A stretch of 64,000 bases of DNA. Source: Duganella dendranthematis (GTDB taxonomy: Bacteria > Pseudomonadota > Gammaproteobacteria > Burkholderiales > Burkholderiaceae_D). The notes under the pieces were generated by a model. It did not search any database. It was not told the origin of the DNA and was given only the letters and a program-made list of their open reading frames with translations. Position numbers and translations under genes: made by a program. How positions within the stretch are numbered: position 1 is the first letter of the stretch; every line of letters starts with the position of its first letter. Positions 43,941-52,671 of this stretch are shown here, piece by piece. The stretch lies in contig NZ_CP051684.1 of the NCBI RefSeq assembly GCF_012849375.1, positions 6,448,001 to 6,512,000 of the forward strand, in the 5' to 3' direction.

Positions 43941-44127
43941 GGCTTCCTCGATTGCTCTTATCATCCGATTTTACTAGAGAGACAAGAAAACACGCACACA
44001 ATCTCCTGTCCTGGACAAACCAGCTCATCCGAGGGCAGCGTTGTTTTTGCCTTGCGCTTGATCAAACGCATGCCGGCTGGGATCGCGCTGGCTACACTGG
44101 CCGGATTGCCGTTGCCGGGTGGCCGCC

Positions 44128-45699
44128 ATGCGCGTCTGCATCACAATCGATACGGAGTTCAGCATCGCCGGGGCGTTTGCCGATCCGGCGCGGCGGCCAG
44201 TGGGCGCGCAGATGGTGCGTTGCGAGGTCGGCGGACGGTCGCAGGGACTGGGCTTTCTGCTTGACTGCTTCCGCAGGCATGGCGTGCAGGCGACGTTTTT
44301 TGTGGAGACGGCACAACGATATCACTTCAACGATGATCCGATGCGCGCGCTGGCGACGCAAATCGCTGCCGCCGGCCATGAGGTGCAACTGCATGTGCAT
44401 CCCTGCTGGGCGGTATTCCAATATCCCGACTGGCCGCAGCGCGTGCGGCAGCAACCGCGCCAGGATGACCTGGCCGGACGCGATGTGGCATCGACCCTGG
44501 CGCTGCTGCGGCACGGGCAGGCCACATTTGCTGAATGGGGCTTGCCGCCGCCGCGGGTATTCCGCGCCGGTAACCTGCAATATGACGACAATCTGTTTCG
44601 CGCGCTGGCGGCGGCGGGCATTCCGTATAGCTCCAACATTGGCCTGGGCATCTACAACGCCGGACTGACGTCCTATCAGTTGTACGCCGGGCGGCATCGG
44701 CGGCATGGTGTGGTGGAGTGTCCCGTGCTGAGTTACCGCGACCGTGGCGTGCATCTGAAGTCGGTGGCGGTTTCCAGTACCAGCTTTGCCGAGATGCGCG
44801 CGCTGCTGGAACAGGCGTATGCGGCAGGCATGGAGTTGGTGGTGATCCTCACCCATCCATTCGAGTATGTGCAAAGCGGTGACGAGGGATTCCGGCAGTT
44901 GCGGCGGCATGCGCTGAATCAGGCGCGCATGCGGCGGCTGTGCGCCTACCTTGCGGCGCATGCCCAGCGTTTCCAGGCGTGCGGCATGGCGGCTGCGGCC
45001 AGCCAGCCGTTGACGGCTACCTCATCGAATAATCCGCTGCTGCGCGGCCGGGCATGGCGTACCGCCTGCCGGATCGCCACGCAGGCCGTCTATGACCGTT
45101 ACGGCCGATGGGCGCTTGCGCTCGACGGCGCCATTGCGAGGCTGCGCATGGACCAGCAGCACGGGACGTGGCGTGGCACGGTGCGGGCCTGGCTGGCGCG
45201 GATCGATTTGGGCAGTGGACGGCTGGCGGCATTTCATCTTCAGCATCCGGACCGCGTGCGGCGCGTGGTATTTGTCTGCCTGGGGAATATTTGCCGCAGT
45301 GCCTATGCGCAGCGCGTGGCGGATCGCCTCGGCATGGATGCGGTATCGATCGGCCTTTCCACCACCACCGGCGCATCCTGCCCCGAATCCGCCCTGCGCG
45401 CGGCGCAACGCGGCGGCGAAGATTTGTCGGCACACCGCGCGACAGATATTCGCGACTTCGACATACAGCCCGGAGACCTGTTGGTGACAATGGAAGTGCG
45501 TCACGCGCAAGCGCTCCAGCAACGCCTGATCGCCCGCCACGATATCCAGATCGCGCTGCTGGGACTCTGGTGCGATCCGCCCATGCCGCACCTGCACGAT
45601 CCCTACACGCTGAGCGACGCCTACTTCGACCGGTGCTTCGCGCGCCTGCGGCAAGCGGTCCACGGGCTGCACCGCACCCTGGAACGGAACGCCACATGA
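44128..45699 (+). CDS. polysaccharide deacetylase-like protein fused to a low-molecular-weight phosphatase
   Basis: 523 residues, two unrelated enzymes in one chain. Residues 1-300 are a NodB-like deacetylase fold of the WalW kind, with the metal motif beginning at Asp8 (CITIDTE), His89/His91 (QLHVHPCW) and LTHPFEY near the end. From about residue 378 there is a low-molecular-weight tyrosine phosphatase or arsenate-reductase-like domain: VFVCLGNICRS with Cys384 and Arg390 of the C(X)5R loop, and Asp491-Pro492 (HLHDPY) as general acid. The next gene starts inside its stop codon (ATGA). Phosphatases of this class control polysaccharide export kinases; deacetylases trim surface glycans. The combined role is inferred only. 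Confidence 0.85.
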   Translation: MRVCITIDTEFSIAGAFADPARRPVGAQMVRCEVGGRSQGLGFLLDCFRRHGVQATFFVETAQRYHFNDDPMRALATQIAAAGHEVQLHVHPCWAVFQYPDWPQRVRQQPRQDDLAGRDVASTLALLRHGQATFAEWGLPPPRVFRAGNLQYDDNLFRALAAAGIPYSSNIGLGIYNAGLTSYQLYAGRHRRHGVVECPVLSYRDRGVHLKSVAVSSTSFAEMRALLEQAYAAGMELVVILTHPFEYVQSGDEGFRQLRRHALNQARMRRLCAYLAAHAQRFQACGMAAAASQPLTATSSNNPLLRGRAWRTACRIATQAVYDRYGRWALALDGAIARLRMDQQHGTWRGTVRAWLARIDLGSGRLAAFHLQHPDRVRRVVFVCLGNICRSAYAQRVADRLGMDAVSIGLSTTTGASCPESALRAAQRGGEDLSAHRATDIRDFDIQPGDLLVTMEVRHAQALQQRLIARHDIQIALLGLWCDPPMPHLHDPYTLSDAYFDRCFARLRQAVHGLHRTLERNAT

Positions 45700-47957
45700 A
45701 CCGGTCGTTTTCGATTTACCTCGATTTGGTGCGCATCGTCAGCGCGCTGCTGGTGGTGCTGTATCACTCCAACCTCCGCCTGCTCACCTTGGAAAAACTG
45801 CCACTCAGCACTCACGGTCACGCCGCGGTGATTGTGTTCTTCGTCCTCTCCGGCTACGTGATCGCCCACATCACCAGCACCCGTGAAAACACGCCGCTGG
45901 AATACTGGTCCAGCCGCCTGGCGCGTTTCTACTCGCTGGCGTTGCCTGCCGTGCTGCTCACGCCCCTGCTGGATAGCATTGGCGAAGCAATGGCGCCGCA
46001 GTTCTATGGCGACCGCACCACCCACGATCTGGCCTGGCTGCGCATCCTCACCAGCCTCGCCTTCCTCAACGAGGTCTGGACGCTGTCGATCATGTCCTTC
46101 TCCAACGTGCCGTATTGGTCGCTGTGTTACGAGTTCTGGTACTACGTGCTGTTTGCCGTCCTCACCTTCACGCGTGGCCGCAAGCGCCTGCTGTGGTGCT
46201 GCGCGGTCGCGCTGCTGATCGGCCCCAAGATCCTGCTGCTGGCGCCTGTGTGGGCGACTGGCGTGCTGCTGCAGCGCTGGACTGCCTTGCAGCATGTAGG
46301 TCGTGTGGCCGGCGCCTTGCTGCTGGCCGCTTCCTGCATCGGCTATGCGCTGTTCCATCATTACCAGCTGACGGAGGCCGGCAGCGCGTGGCTGCGCCAG
46401 ATCGTCGGCGCGCATTGGCACCAGCAGTTCGCGTTCTCGCGCTACTTTATAACGGACTACCTGCTGGCGGTCATCGTAGCCTGTCATTTCGTCGGCGTGC
46501 GCGCGCTGGCGCTGCCGCTTGAGCGACTGGCGTCCGTGGTGCGGCCGCTGGCCGCCTACACCTTCAGCATCTACCTGCTGCACCAGCCGCTGATTCAGTT
46601 CTACGCCGCGTTGTTCCGCGGCGATCCGGCCGCGCCGTGGTTCTACATCGCCACTATGCTGGCGGTCTTCGCCAGCATCTACGCCATCGGCACAGTCACC
46701 GAGCAGCAGCGGCACCATTGGCGGCGGGCTATACACCGGCTACTGGCATCGCCCGCGCCGCAGCCGTTGCCGGCGGTGGTGCTGGGTATCGATACGCCCA
46801 TCGGGCTGGCCATCATCCGCGATCTTGGCCGGCATGGCGTCAAGGTGGTTGGCATGGCGCGCAGCGAGCAGGCGCTGGGACTTGGCTCGCGCTATTTGCA
46901 CCGCAGCGTGGTGCGAGCGGACGACGTGATCCCCCAACTGCGCCAGCTTGGCAAAGAGATTGGCCCGGCCGCGCTGTTCGCCATTTCGGAGGCCGATATC
47001 CTGATACTGAACCAGGCGCGCAACACGCTGCCCGGCTATCGGATGATGTTTGCCGACGCTCCGCGCATGGAGAGAGTGCTGCGCAAGGAATTGACGTATG
47101 CGGCGGCGGCGGATGTAGGCATATTCGTGCCGCGCACCTGGCATCCCGCATCGGACGCGCAAGTATCTGCCGCTGCGCGCGAGGCGCGCTATCCGGTGGT
47201 GCTGAAATGGGCCGATCCAAACGCCGTTGCGCCGTTGCTGCGCCAGGCCGGAATGGCGCTGGAAAAGGCGCAGCATTGCGGCGACGCCCAGGCGCTGGTG
47301 ACCGCCCTGCGGCGCTACCAGGCGCTGGGCCGCTATCCCATGGTGCAGGAATATTGCGACGGCTACGGCCTGGGACAATTCGTGCTGATGAAGGATGGCG
47401 AGGCGCTGTATCAATTCCAGCATCGACGCCTGCATGAGTGGCCGCCGGAAGGAGGCACCTCCACGCTATGCATATCGATGCCGGTGTCGAAGCAGCTGAT
47501 GCGGCAATCAGTGGCCCTGCTGCGCGCGTTGCAGTGGGAAGGGGTGGCGATGGTCGAGTACCGCTACGATCCATTTACCGGACGCGCAGCGCTGATGGAG
47601 GTGAATGGCCGCTTCTGGGGCAGTCTGCCGCTGGCCTGCCACGCAGGCGCGAGCTTTCCGTGGTACTGCTATCAGACGCTGGGCCTTCAGCGGCCGATTG
47701 CCGCCAGCCCGTATCGCGCCGGCGTGCGCTGCCGCTTCATGACAGCGGAGACGCGCCGCCTGCTGCATCTGCTGATGCGGCCCTCACCGCAGACCGGGCG
47801 CTGGCGCGAACTGGCGGCTTATCTGAGCGAATTCCTGCACCCGCGCGCCTGCTACTTTATCCACGATTGGCGCGATCCGCTGCCGCTGTGGCGCGACCTG
47901 CGCCACAGCGTAATACAGCGCTTGCGCGAACAGCGCTACCTGAACAAGGCAAAGTGA
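45696..47957 (+). CDS. acyltransferase-3 membrane protein fused to an ATP-grasp ligase
   Basis: 753 residues. The N-terminal half (about 1-350) is an acyltransferase-3/OafA-like integral membrane domain with about ten helices (SIYLDLVRIVSALLVVLYHSN, VIVFFVLSGYVIA, YSLCYEFWYY-like segment, FSIYLLHQPLI). The C-terminal half (about 360-690) is an ATP-grasp domain: pre-ATP-grasp VVLGIDTPIGLAIIRDLGRHG, the ATP-binding lysine region YPVVLKWADPN, and the metal motif ALMEVNGRFWGSL. The start overlaps the stop of the deacetylase-phosphatase gene (4 bp). Such ATP-grasp domains join a carboxylate to an amine; with an acyltransferase this suggests building and attaching an aminoacyl or peptidyl group to a surface glycan. 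The gene ends one base before the convergent GH31 gene. Confidence 0.88.
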   Translation: MNRSFSIYLDLVRIVSALLVVLYHSNLRLLTLEKLPLSTHGHAAVIVFFVLSGYVIAHITSTRENTPLEYWSSRLARFYSLALPAVLLTPLLDSIGEAMAPQFYGDRTTHDLAWLRILTSLAFLNEVWTLSIMSFSNVPYWSLCYEFWYYVLFAVLTFTRGRKRLLWCCAVALLIGPKILLLAPVWATGVLLQRWTALQHVGRVAGALLLAASCIGYALFHHYQLTEAGSAWLRQIVGAHWHQQFAFSRYFITDYLLAVIVACHFVGVRALALPLERLASVVRPLAAYTFSIYLLHQPLIQFYAALFRGDPAAPWFYIATMLAVFASIYAIGTVTEQQRHHWRRAIHRLLASPAPQPLPAVVLGIDTPIGLAIIRDLGRHGVKVVGMARSEQALGLGSRYLHRSVVRADDVIPQLRQLGKEIGPAALFAISEADILILNQARNTLPGYRMMFADAPRMERVLRKELTYAAAADVGIFVPRTWHPASDAQVSAAAREARYPVVLKWADPNAVAPLLRQAGMALEKAQHCGDAQALVTALRRYQALGRYPMVQEYCDGYGLGQFVLMKDGEALYQFQHRRLHEWPPEGGTSTLCISMPVSKQLMRQSVALLRALQWEGVAMVEYRYDPFTGRAALMEVNGRFWGSLPLACHAGASFPWYCYQTLGLQRPIAASPYRAGVRCRFMTAETRRLLHLLMRPSPQTGRWRELAAYLSEFLHPRACYFIHDWRDPLPLWRDLRHSVIQRLREQRYLNKAK

Positions 47958-47958
47958 C

Positions 47959-50304
47959 TTATTTGCCGATCACCTTCACGAGGCCAGCCGCCGACTTGAC
48001 CAAGCCGGCATCGCCGCCGCTGGCACTCAGCTTGCCGGATGCGTCATCCCACTTCAGCTGCGTCACGGTCGACTTACCGTTCTCGTAGTCGTAGCTCACG
48101 CCATCGTCGTCATACAGGCGGAACTCGCCGCTCTTGCCCGGATAAACGTTGATCGCAGCGATGCCCTGCTTGGTCGCCGTCGACTGCACCTCGGCGCCAA
48201 TCGGCACAATCGAACCGGCCTTCACAAACACCGGAATCTGGTCGATCGGCGCGGCCACCTTGACCCAGCGTCCGCCGGTCAGCTTCTCGTTGGTCCAGAA
48301 GTTATACCAGTCCGTGCCCGCCGGCAGGTAGACATCCTTTTCGGTCTGGCCCTGCTCCGTGACCGGCGCGACCAGGAAGGCAGGTCCAAACATATATTGG
48401 GTGCCGATGTTTGCCACGTTTGGATCGTTGGCGAAGTCCATCCACAAAGGACGCATGAACGGCGCGCCAGTATCGTGCGTGAACTTGGCTTGCGAATAGA
48501 TATAAGGGATCAGCTGGTAGCGCAGCGTATCGTAGCGCGCCATCACGGCCTCCGCCTGTTTGCCGAAGGACCAGATCTCGGCCTCCTTGCGGTCGCCGTG
48601 CAGGCGCAGCGTCGGCAGGAACGTCCCGTACTGGAACCAGCGCGTCAGCAGCTCCGGATAGTCGTGGTTATTGCCGACCACATTACGGGCATCCGACGGG
48701 TCCAGCAACGGCGGCTTGACCGCGCTGCTTTCCGCCGCCAGCTTCTGCCAGCCGCCGATATCGTTGCCCCAGTAGGCGATGCCGGACGCCGTCATGTTCA
48801 GGCCAGTCGGGATCTGGCGCGTCAGCGCTTCCCAGGTCGGCTGGATGTCCGAAGACCAGAACAAGGCGCCGGTGCGCTGCGAACCCAGATAAGCGGCGCG
48901 CGACAGGATCAGCACCCGCTTGTTCGGCTTCCACGCGCGCATGTTCTCGGCCACGCCTTCGACGTGCATCAGCGGGAACAGGTTGTGATAGCGGTCGCCC
49001 GAACCGATCGAATAGAAGAAACCATCCGGCACCAGATCCGGCTCGGTCTCGTCCAGCCACGGATAATCGAAGCCCTGCGACAGGATATTGTCGCGCGCCT
49101 TTTCCCAGAACCACTTACGCGCCGCTGGATTGGTCGGATCGATCAGGCCACCGGTGCGATCGGAACGGAACGGCAAGCCATCGACGGTCTTGCCGTCCTT
49201 GTCCTTCAACAGCAGACCTTTGTGATCCAGCTCATTGAAGTAGCGGCCGGAAGTTTCGTAGCGCGGCCAGATCGAAATGATCGACTCCATGCCCATATCA
49301 TGCAGCTGCTTGTTCATCGCTTTCGGATCAGGGAACTGCGCCGGGTCGATATCCATCTGGCCCATGCGGGTCCAGTAGAACCAATCCACCACCATCACGT
49401 CCAGCGGATACTTCTTCTGCCGATAAGTATTCGCCACGCGCAGCACTTCCTGCTGGCTGTCGTAGCGGGCTTTCGACTGAATCAGGCCAAAGGCGGATTT
49501 CGGCGGAATCGGCGTTTTGCCGGTCACGCGCGCATAGCCCGAGTAAATTTCTTCCGGCGTCGAACCCGTGATGACGAAGAAGCTGACGCGCTCCCCCACA
49601 TTCGACTGGAATGCCGTGCGGCCGTTGACGCCGGCAATGAAGCGCGTGGCCGACGGGTTATCCCACACAATGCCGTAACCCTTGGACGACACCATGAACG
49701 GCACGCACACGGTCTCGCCGGCCGGCGCGTCGTACCAGTGCTTGCAATCGAGGACGCGGCCGCGCAGATCCAGCGCGCCGAGCGATTCCTGGTTCTGGCC
49801 CATGCCGTAGTAATGCTCGTCGCGCGCCACCGAGAACGACGCGCCGACCTGGAAGGTCTTTTCGGTGTTGACGGTCTGCGGCGACATCTCCCAGCCGTTC
49901 ATACTGACGACCGTCTCGCCCTTGGCGTTCAACACCTGCAGGCCGACTGGCGCCAGCGACGGCGCGAAATACTTCTGGCCCTGGGTCGGCACGGCGGGCG
50001 GCGGCGACGGATTGACGCGCACCGTCATCGCCGACGAGGTGAAGACATCGCCGTCCTTGCCGCCGTTGTGGCGGAAGGCGGTGTTGTCAGCGTTCTTCGG
50101 CAGGACGCCGTAGCCCGGCCCTTTCAGCACCTGGTCCTTGTCGACGGCGATCGTGACATGAACGACATTGGGGCCGTACGCTTCAATCGAAACATAGGCG
50201 CCGTCGCGGTCCAGGGTGGCGATCGGCGCGGCAAGCGCGGAGGAGGACAACACGAAAATCGATGCGAGCGCGGTGAATACCGGCGTGTGGGCGAGCAGTC
50301 TCAT
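47959..50304 (-). CDS. secreted glycoside hydrolase family 31 (alpha-glucosidase/alpha-xylosidase type)
   Basis: 781 residues with a signal peptide ending near SSSALA. GH31 layout: N-terminal beta-sandwich with an aromatic substrate lid, then a TIM barrel with PPKSAFGLIQSKARYDSQQEV and VMVVDWFYWTRMG, the nucleophile Asp418 in PWLDETEPD, and the probable acid/base Asp486 in FWSSDIQPTW. Further C-terminal beta domains (DUF5110-type, YDDDGVSYDYENG) follow. The family removes terminal alpha-glucosyl or alpha-xylosyl units. GAGAGG lies before the ATG. An inverted repeat lies 44 bp upstream. Confidence 0.94.
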   Translation of the reverse strand: MRLLAHTPVFTALASIFVLSSSALAAPIATLDRDGAYVSIEAYGPNVVHVTIAVDKDQVLKGPGYGVLPKNADNTAFRHNGGKDGDVFTSSAMTVRVNPSPPPAVPTQGQKYFAPSLAPVGLQVLNAKGETVVSMNGWEMSPQTVNTEKTFQVGASFSVARDEHYYGMGQNQESLGALDLRGRVLDCKHWYDAPAGETVCVPFMVSSKGYGIVWDNPSATRFIAGVNGRTAFQSNVGERVSFFVITGSTPEEIYSGYARVTGKTPIPPKSAFGLIQSKARYDSQQEVLRVANTYRQKKYPLDVMVVDWFYWTRMGQMDIDPAQFPDPKAMNKQLHDMGMESIISIWPRYETSGRYFNELDHKGLLLKDKDGKTVDGLPFRSDRTGGLIDPTNPAARKWFWEKARDNILSQGFDYPWLDETEPDLVPDGFFYSIGSGDRYHNLFPLMHVEGVAENMRAWKPNKRVLILSRAAYLGSQRTGALFWSSDIQPTWEALTRQIPTGLNMTASGIAYWGNDIGGWQKLAAESSAVKPPLLDPSDARNVVGNNHDYPELLTRWFQYGTFLPTLRLHGDRKEAEIWSFGKQAEAVMARYDTLRYQLIPYIYSQAKFTHDTGAPFMRPLWMDFANDPNVANIGTQYMFGPAFLVAPVTEQGQTEKDVYLPAGTDWYNFWTNEKLTGGRWVKVAAPIDQIPVFVKAGSIVPIGAEVQSTATKQGIAAINVYPGKSGEFRLYDDDGVSYDYENGKSTVTQLKWDDASGKLSASGGDAGLVKSAAGLVKVIGK

Positions 50305-50347
50305 AAGCCTCTCTTAGTGTGGAGATGTGCCAGCATTGTGCGTCCTC

Positions 50348-50373
50348 ATTTTCGAAATGGCAATTACGAAAAT
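50348..50373. promoter_or_regulatory. inverted repeat upstream of the GH31 gene
   Basis: ATTTTCG (50348-50354) and CGAAAAT (50367-50373) form a perfect 7-bp dyad with a 12-bp spacer in the 81-bp gap between the GH31 start and the cation transporter stop. It could be an operator for GH31. The regulator is not in the window. Confidence 0.3.
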
Positions 50374-50385
50374 CACCAAATAGCA

Positions 50386-51009
50386 CTATGTTTCTGCCGT
50401 CCGCAACTCGCCGCGCGCCTGATGAATCACCTGGCGCGCGGCACTGACGGCCAGCCCGCCCATCACCGCCGCCACCATCAGGTCCGGCCAGCGCGTGCCG
50501 GTGCCGAATACGCCCAGCGCAGCCAGCATCACGGCCAGATTGCCGATGGCGTCATTGCGGGTGCACAGCCACACCGAACGCATATTCGCGTCGCCGTCGC
50601 GATAAGCGTACAGCAGCAAGGCGACCGTGCCATTGGCCAGCAGTGCGGCAAGGCCGATGGCGCCCATTACCGCCGGCGCAGGCACGCCGCCGTTCGCCGT
50701 GTCCCACATGACCTTGGCCAGCACAAAGCTGCCGTAGGCCGCCATGGTCAGGCCCTTGGCCATGGCAGCGCGGGCGCGCCAGCCGAGCGACGCGCCCAGT
50801 ACCAGCAGCGACACCGCGTAGTTGCCAGCGTCGCCAAGGAAGTCGACTGCGTCTGCCAGCAAGGCGGCCGAACCGGCGCGCCAGCCGCCGGCCAGCTCCA
50901 CCACAAACATCAAGGCGTTGACCACCAGCGCGATCCACAGAATACGGCGATAGCGGCGGTCCACCACCGGTTTGGCCGGCGCGCAGCCGCCGGAACAGCA
51001 ATCAGACAT
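50386..51009 (-). CDS. CDF-family cation efflux transporter, short form
   Basis: 207 residues with about six membrane helices. It starts with a Cys-rich tail (MSDCCSGGCAPAKPV). Metal-binding residues of the CDF core are visible in ALLADAVDFLGD (helix 2) and CTRNDAIGNLAVMLAA (helix 5). It lacks the cytoplasmic C-terminal domain of most CDF proteins (about 300 residues). It would export Zn, Cd, Co or Pb. The divergent MerR-type gene and the 19-bp-spacer promoter between them indicate control by heavy metals. Confidence 0.9.
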   Translation of the reverse strand: MSDCCSGGCAPAKPVVDRRYRRILWIALVVNALMFVVELAGGWRAGSAALLADAVDFLGDAGNYAVSLLVLGASLGWRARAAMAKGLTMAAYGSFVLAKVMWDTANGGVPAPAVMGAIGLAALLANGTVALLLYAYRDGDANMRSVWLCTRNDAIGNLAVMLAALGVFGTGTRWPDLMVAAVMGGLAVSAARQVIHQARGELRTAET

Positions 51010-51035
51010 GCGTCCTCCCTTGATGTATAGTCGCC

Positions 51036-51066
51036 ATTACAAACCCTGAAGTCACTACAAGGTCAA
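51036..51066 (-). promoter_or_regulatory. MerR-type promoter/operator of the CDF transporter
   Basis: On the minus strand TTGACC (51066-51061) and TGTAAT (51041-51036) are separated by 19 bp, the overlong spacer that MerR proteins remodel. A dyad, ACCCTGAAGT (51043-51052) and ACTACAAGGT (51054-51063), matching at eight of ten positions, fills the spacer. It lies just before the MerR start at 51070. Confidence 0.8.
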
Positions 51067-51069
51067 GCC

Positions 51070-51465
51070 ATGAAAATTGGAGAGCTGGCCAGCCACACCG
51101 GCTACACTGTGGAGGCGATCCGCCACTATGAACACGCGGGGCTGCTGCCCAAGCCTGCCCGCTCGTCTGGCAATTACCGGCTATATGGCAGCGCGCACCT
51201 GGAACGGCTGCGCTTTATCCGCCATTGCCGTTCGCTGGACATGGGACTGGGAGAGATCCGCACCCTGCTGGCGGTGCGCGATGAGCCGGAACAAAGCTGC
51301 GCCACGGTCAACGCCATGCTGGACCAGCAGATCGTCCAGGTCCGCGCGCGCATCGCGGAGCTGCGCGCACTGGAACGGCAACTGCGCGACATTCGCGGCT
51401 TGTGCGGCGATAGCCACGCAGCCAGGGACTGCGCCATTCTGCGCTGTCTTGGCAGCACGCCATAG
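51070..51465 (+). CDS. cadR: MerR-family heavy-metal-responsive regulator (CadR/PbrR type)
   Basis: 131 residues. An N-terminal MerR winged helix (MKIGELASHTGYTVEAIRHYEHAGLLPKPARSSGNYRLYG) is followed by a coiled coil. Three cysteines match the CadR/PbrR metal site: Cys77 (EQSCATV), Cys112 and Cys121 (GLCGDSHAARDC). It would bind Cd(II), Pb(II) or Zn(II) and activate the divergent CDF transporter through the 19-bp-spacer promoter. Metal preference cannot be fixed from these residues alone. Confidence 0.92.
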   Translation: MKIGELASHTGYTVEAIRHYEHAGLLPKPARSSGNYRLYGSAHLERLRFIRHCRSLDMGLGEIRTLLAVRDEPEQSCATVNAMLDQQIVQVRARIAELRALERQLRDIRGLCGDSHAARDCAILRCLGSTP

Positions 51466-51549
51466 CAATGTGATGCACCGAACAGACCATTGCCTGCCGC
51501 GCGTCTAAGATGTGGCGCTTACCGCCACAACGAAGAACAGGAGCATGGT

Positions 51550-52671
51550 TTGAATATTCAACGCTATCTGGCCCCCTTTTCCAATGTCGACGGCGAGGAG
51601 CTGCTAGTTGCGGCCAGCGCTGCCGCCATCACCTTCTGTGCCATTTACGGCGTATTACGGCTGCTCCGTCGACGCCTCTGCAAACATGACGAAGCTGGCC
51701 GCCCGGACCGTCCTGCGGTACAGCTGTTCAAGGAAACGCTGAACCGCACCAGCATGCTGGCGGTCCTGGCGATATCGCTGCTGGTCGGCCTGAAAATGCT
51801 GGAACTGCCGCCGATCTGGGAAGATCGCCTTGGCCATCTGTGGTTCATCGTGCTGGGCTTCCAGCTGGTGTTGTACCTCGACCGCGCCGCCACGCTGGGC
51901 GCGCGCCGCTACTTCCGCAATCACTCCGAAAATCCGGACTCGCCAACCACCGTCGCCAACACGTTGATGGTGTGGGCTTTGAAGACCACCGTATGGGTCA
52001 TCTTCATGCTGGCTGCCTTGTCCAACCTTGGCATCAACGTCTCCGCGCTGGTGGCCAGTCTGGGCATCGGCGGTATCGCGGTCGCGCTGGCGGTGCAGAA
52101 TGTGCTGGGCGACCTGTTTGCCTCACTGGCCATCGCGGTCGACAAACCGTTCGAGGTGGGCGATTCCATCGCCATCACCAACGTCTCCGGCACGGTGGAG
52201 CATGTGGGCCTGAAAACCACCCGCATCCGCGCCGACAGCGGCGAGCAAATCATCATCGGCAACGCGGAGCTGCTGAAAAACGTGGTCCGCAACTACAAGC
52301 GTATGCAGACCCGCCGCGTGCAGTTTTCGCTGCGTATCAATCCGGCCACGCCGGCGGCGCTGGCGGCCAAGGTGCCCGATGCATTGAGAGCCGTGGTGGA
52401 ACGCCAGCCCGACGTCCGCGCCGACCGCGTGCACCTGAAGTCCGTCACGCAGGATGCGCTCGAATATGAACTGGTGTTCTACATTCTGAATTCGTCGTAT
52501 GCCAACTTCATGAATGCGCAGCAGGCGGTATTGCTGGGCGCCCTGGAAGTGTTCAGCGAATTGGGCGTGGACGCCAACGCGCCGACACGTCGCCTGCTGT
52601 TCGAGAAAGGTGCGGAAGCGGCCAACGAGACGGAGCAACCAGAGCCCCGTCTCGCCGCCCGCGCACATTAA
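51550..52671 (+). CDS. MscS-type mechanosensitive ion channel
   Basis: 373 residues. Several N-terminal membrane helices lead to the pore helix and MscS core (LVASLGIGGIAVALAVQNVLGDLFASLAI). The beta-domain motif FEVGDSIAITNVSGTVEHVGLKTTRIR and the cytoplasmic cage domain follow. The TTG at 51550 was chosen because AGGAG lies six bases before it; an ATG at 51545 stops at once, and the in-frame ATG at 51490 has no ribosome site. Such channels release solutes on osmotic downshock. The convergent membrane-protein gene overlaps its last four bases. Confidence 0.92.
   Translation: MNIQRYLAPFSNVDGEELLVAASAAAITFCAIYGVLRLLRRRLCKHDEAGRPDRPAVQLFKETLNRTSMLAVLAISLLVGLKMLELPPIWEDRLGHLWFIVLGFQLVLYLDRAATLGARRYFRNHSENPDSPTTVANTLMVWALKTTVWVIFMLAALSNLGINVSALVASLGIGGIAVALAVQNVLGDLFASLAIAVDKPFEVGDSIAITNVSGTVEHVGLKTTRIRADSGEQIIIGNAELLKNVVRNYKRMQTRRVQFSLRINPATPAALAAKVPDALRAVVERQPDVRADRVHLKSVTQDALEYELVFYILNSSYANFMNAQQAVLLGALEVFSELGVDANAPTRRLLFEKGAEAANETEQPEPRLAARAH

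Noticed and set aside
45108-45695. Upstream extension of the acyltransferase/ATP-grasp frame.
   Set aside because: It overlaps the phosphatase domain of the preceding gene; ATG 45696 overlaps the previous stop as expected for coupled genes.
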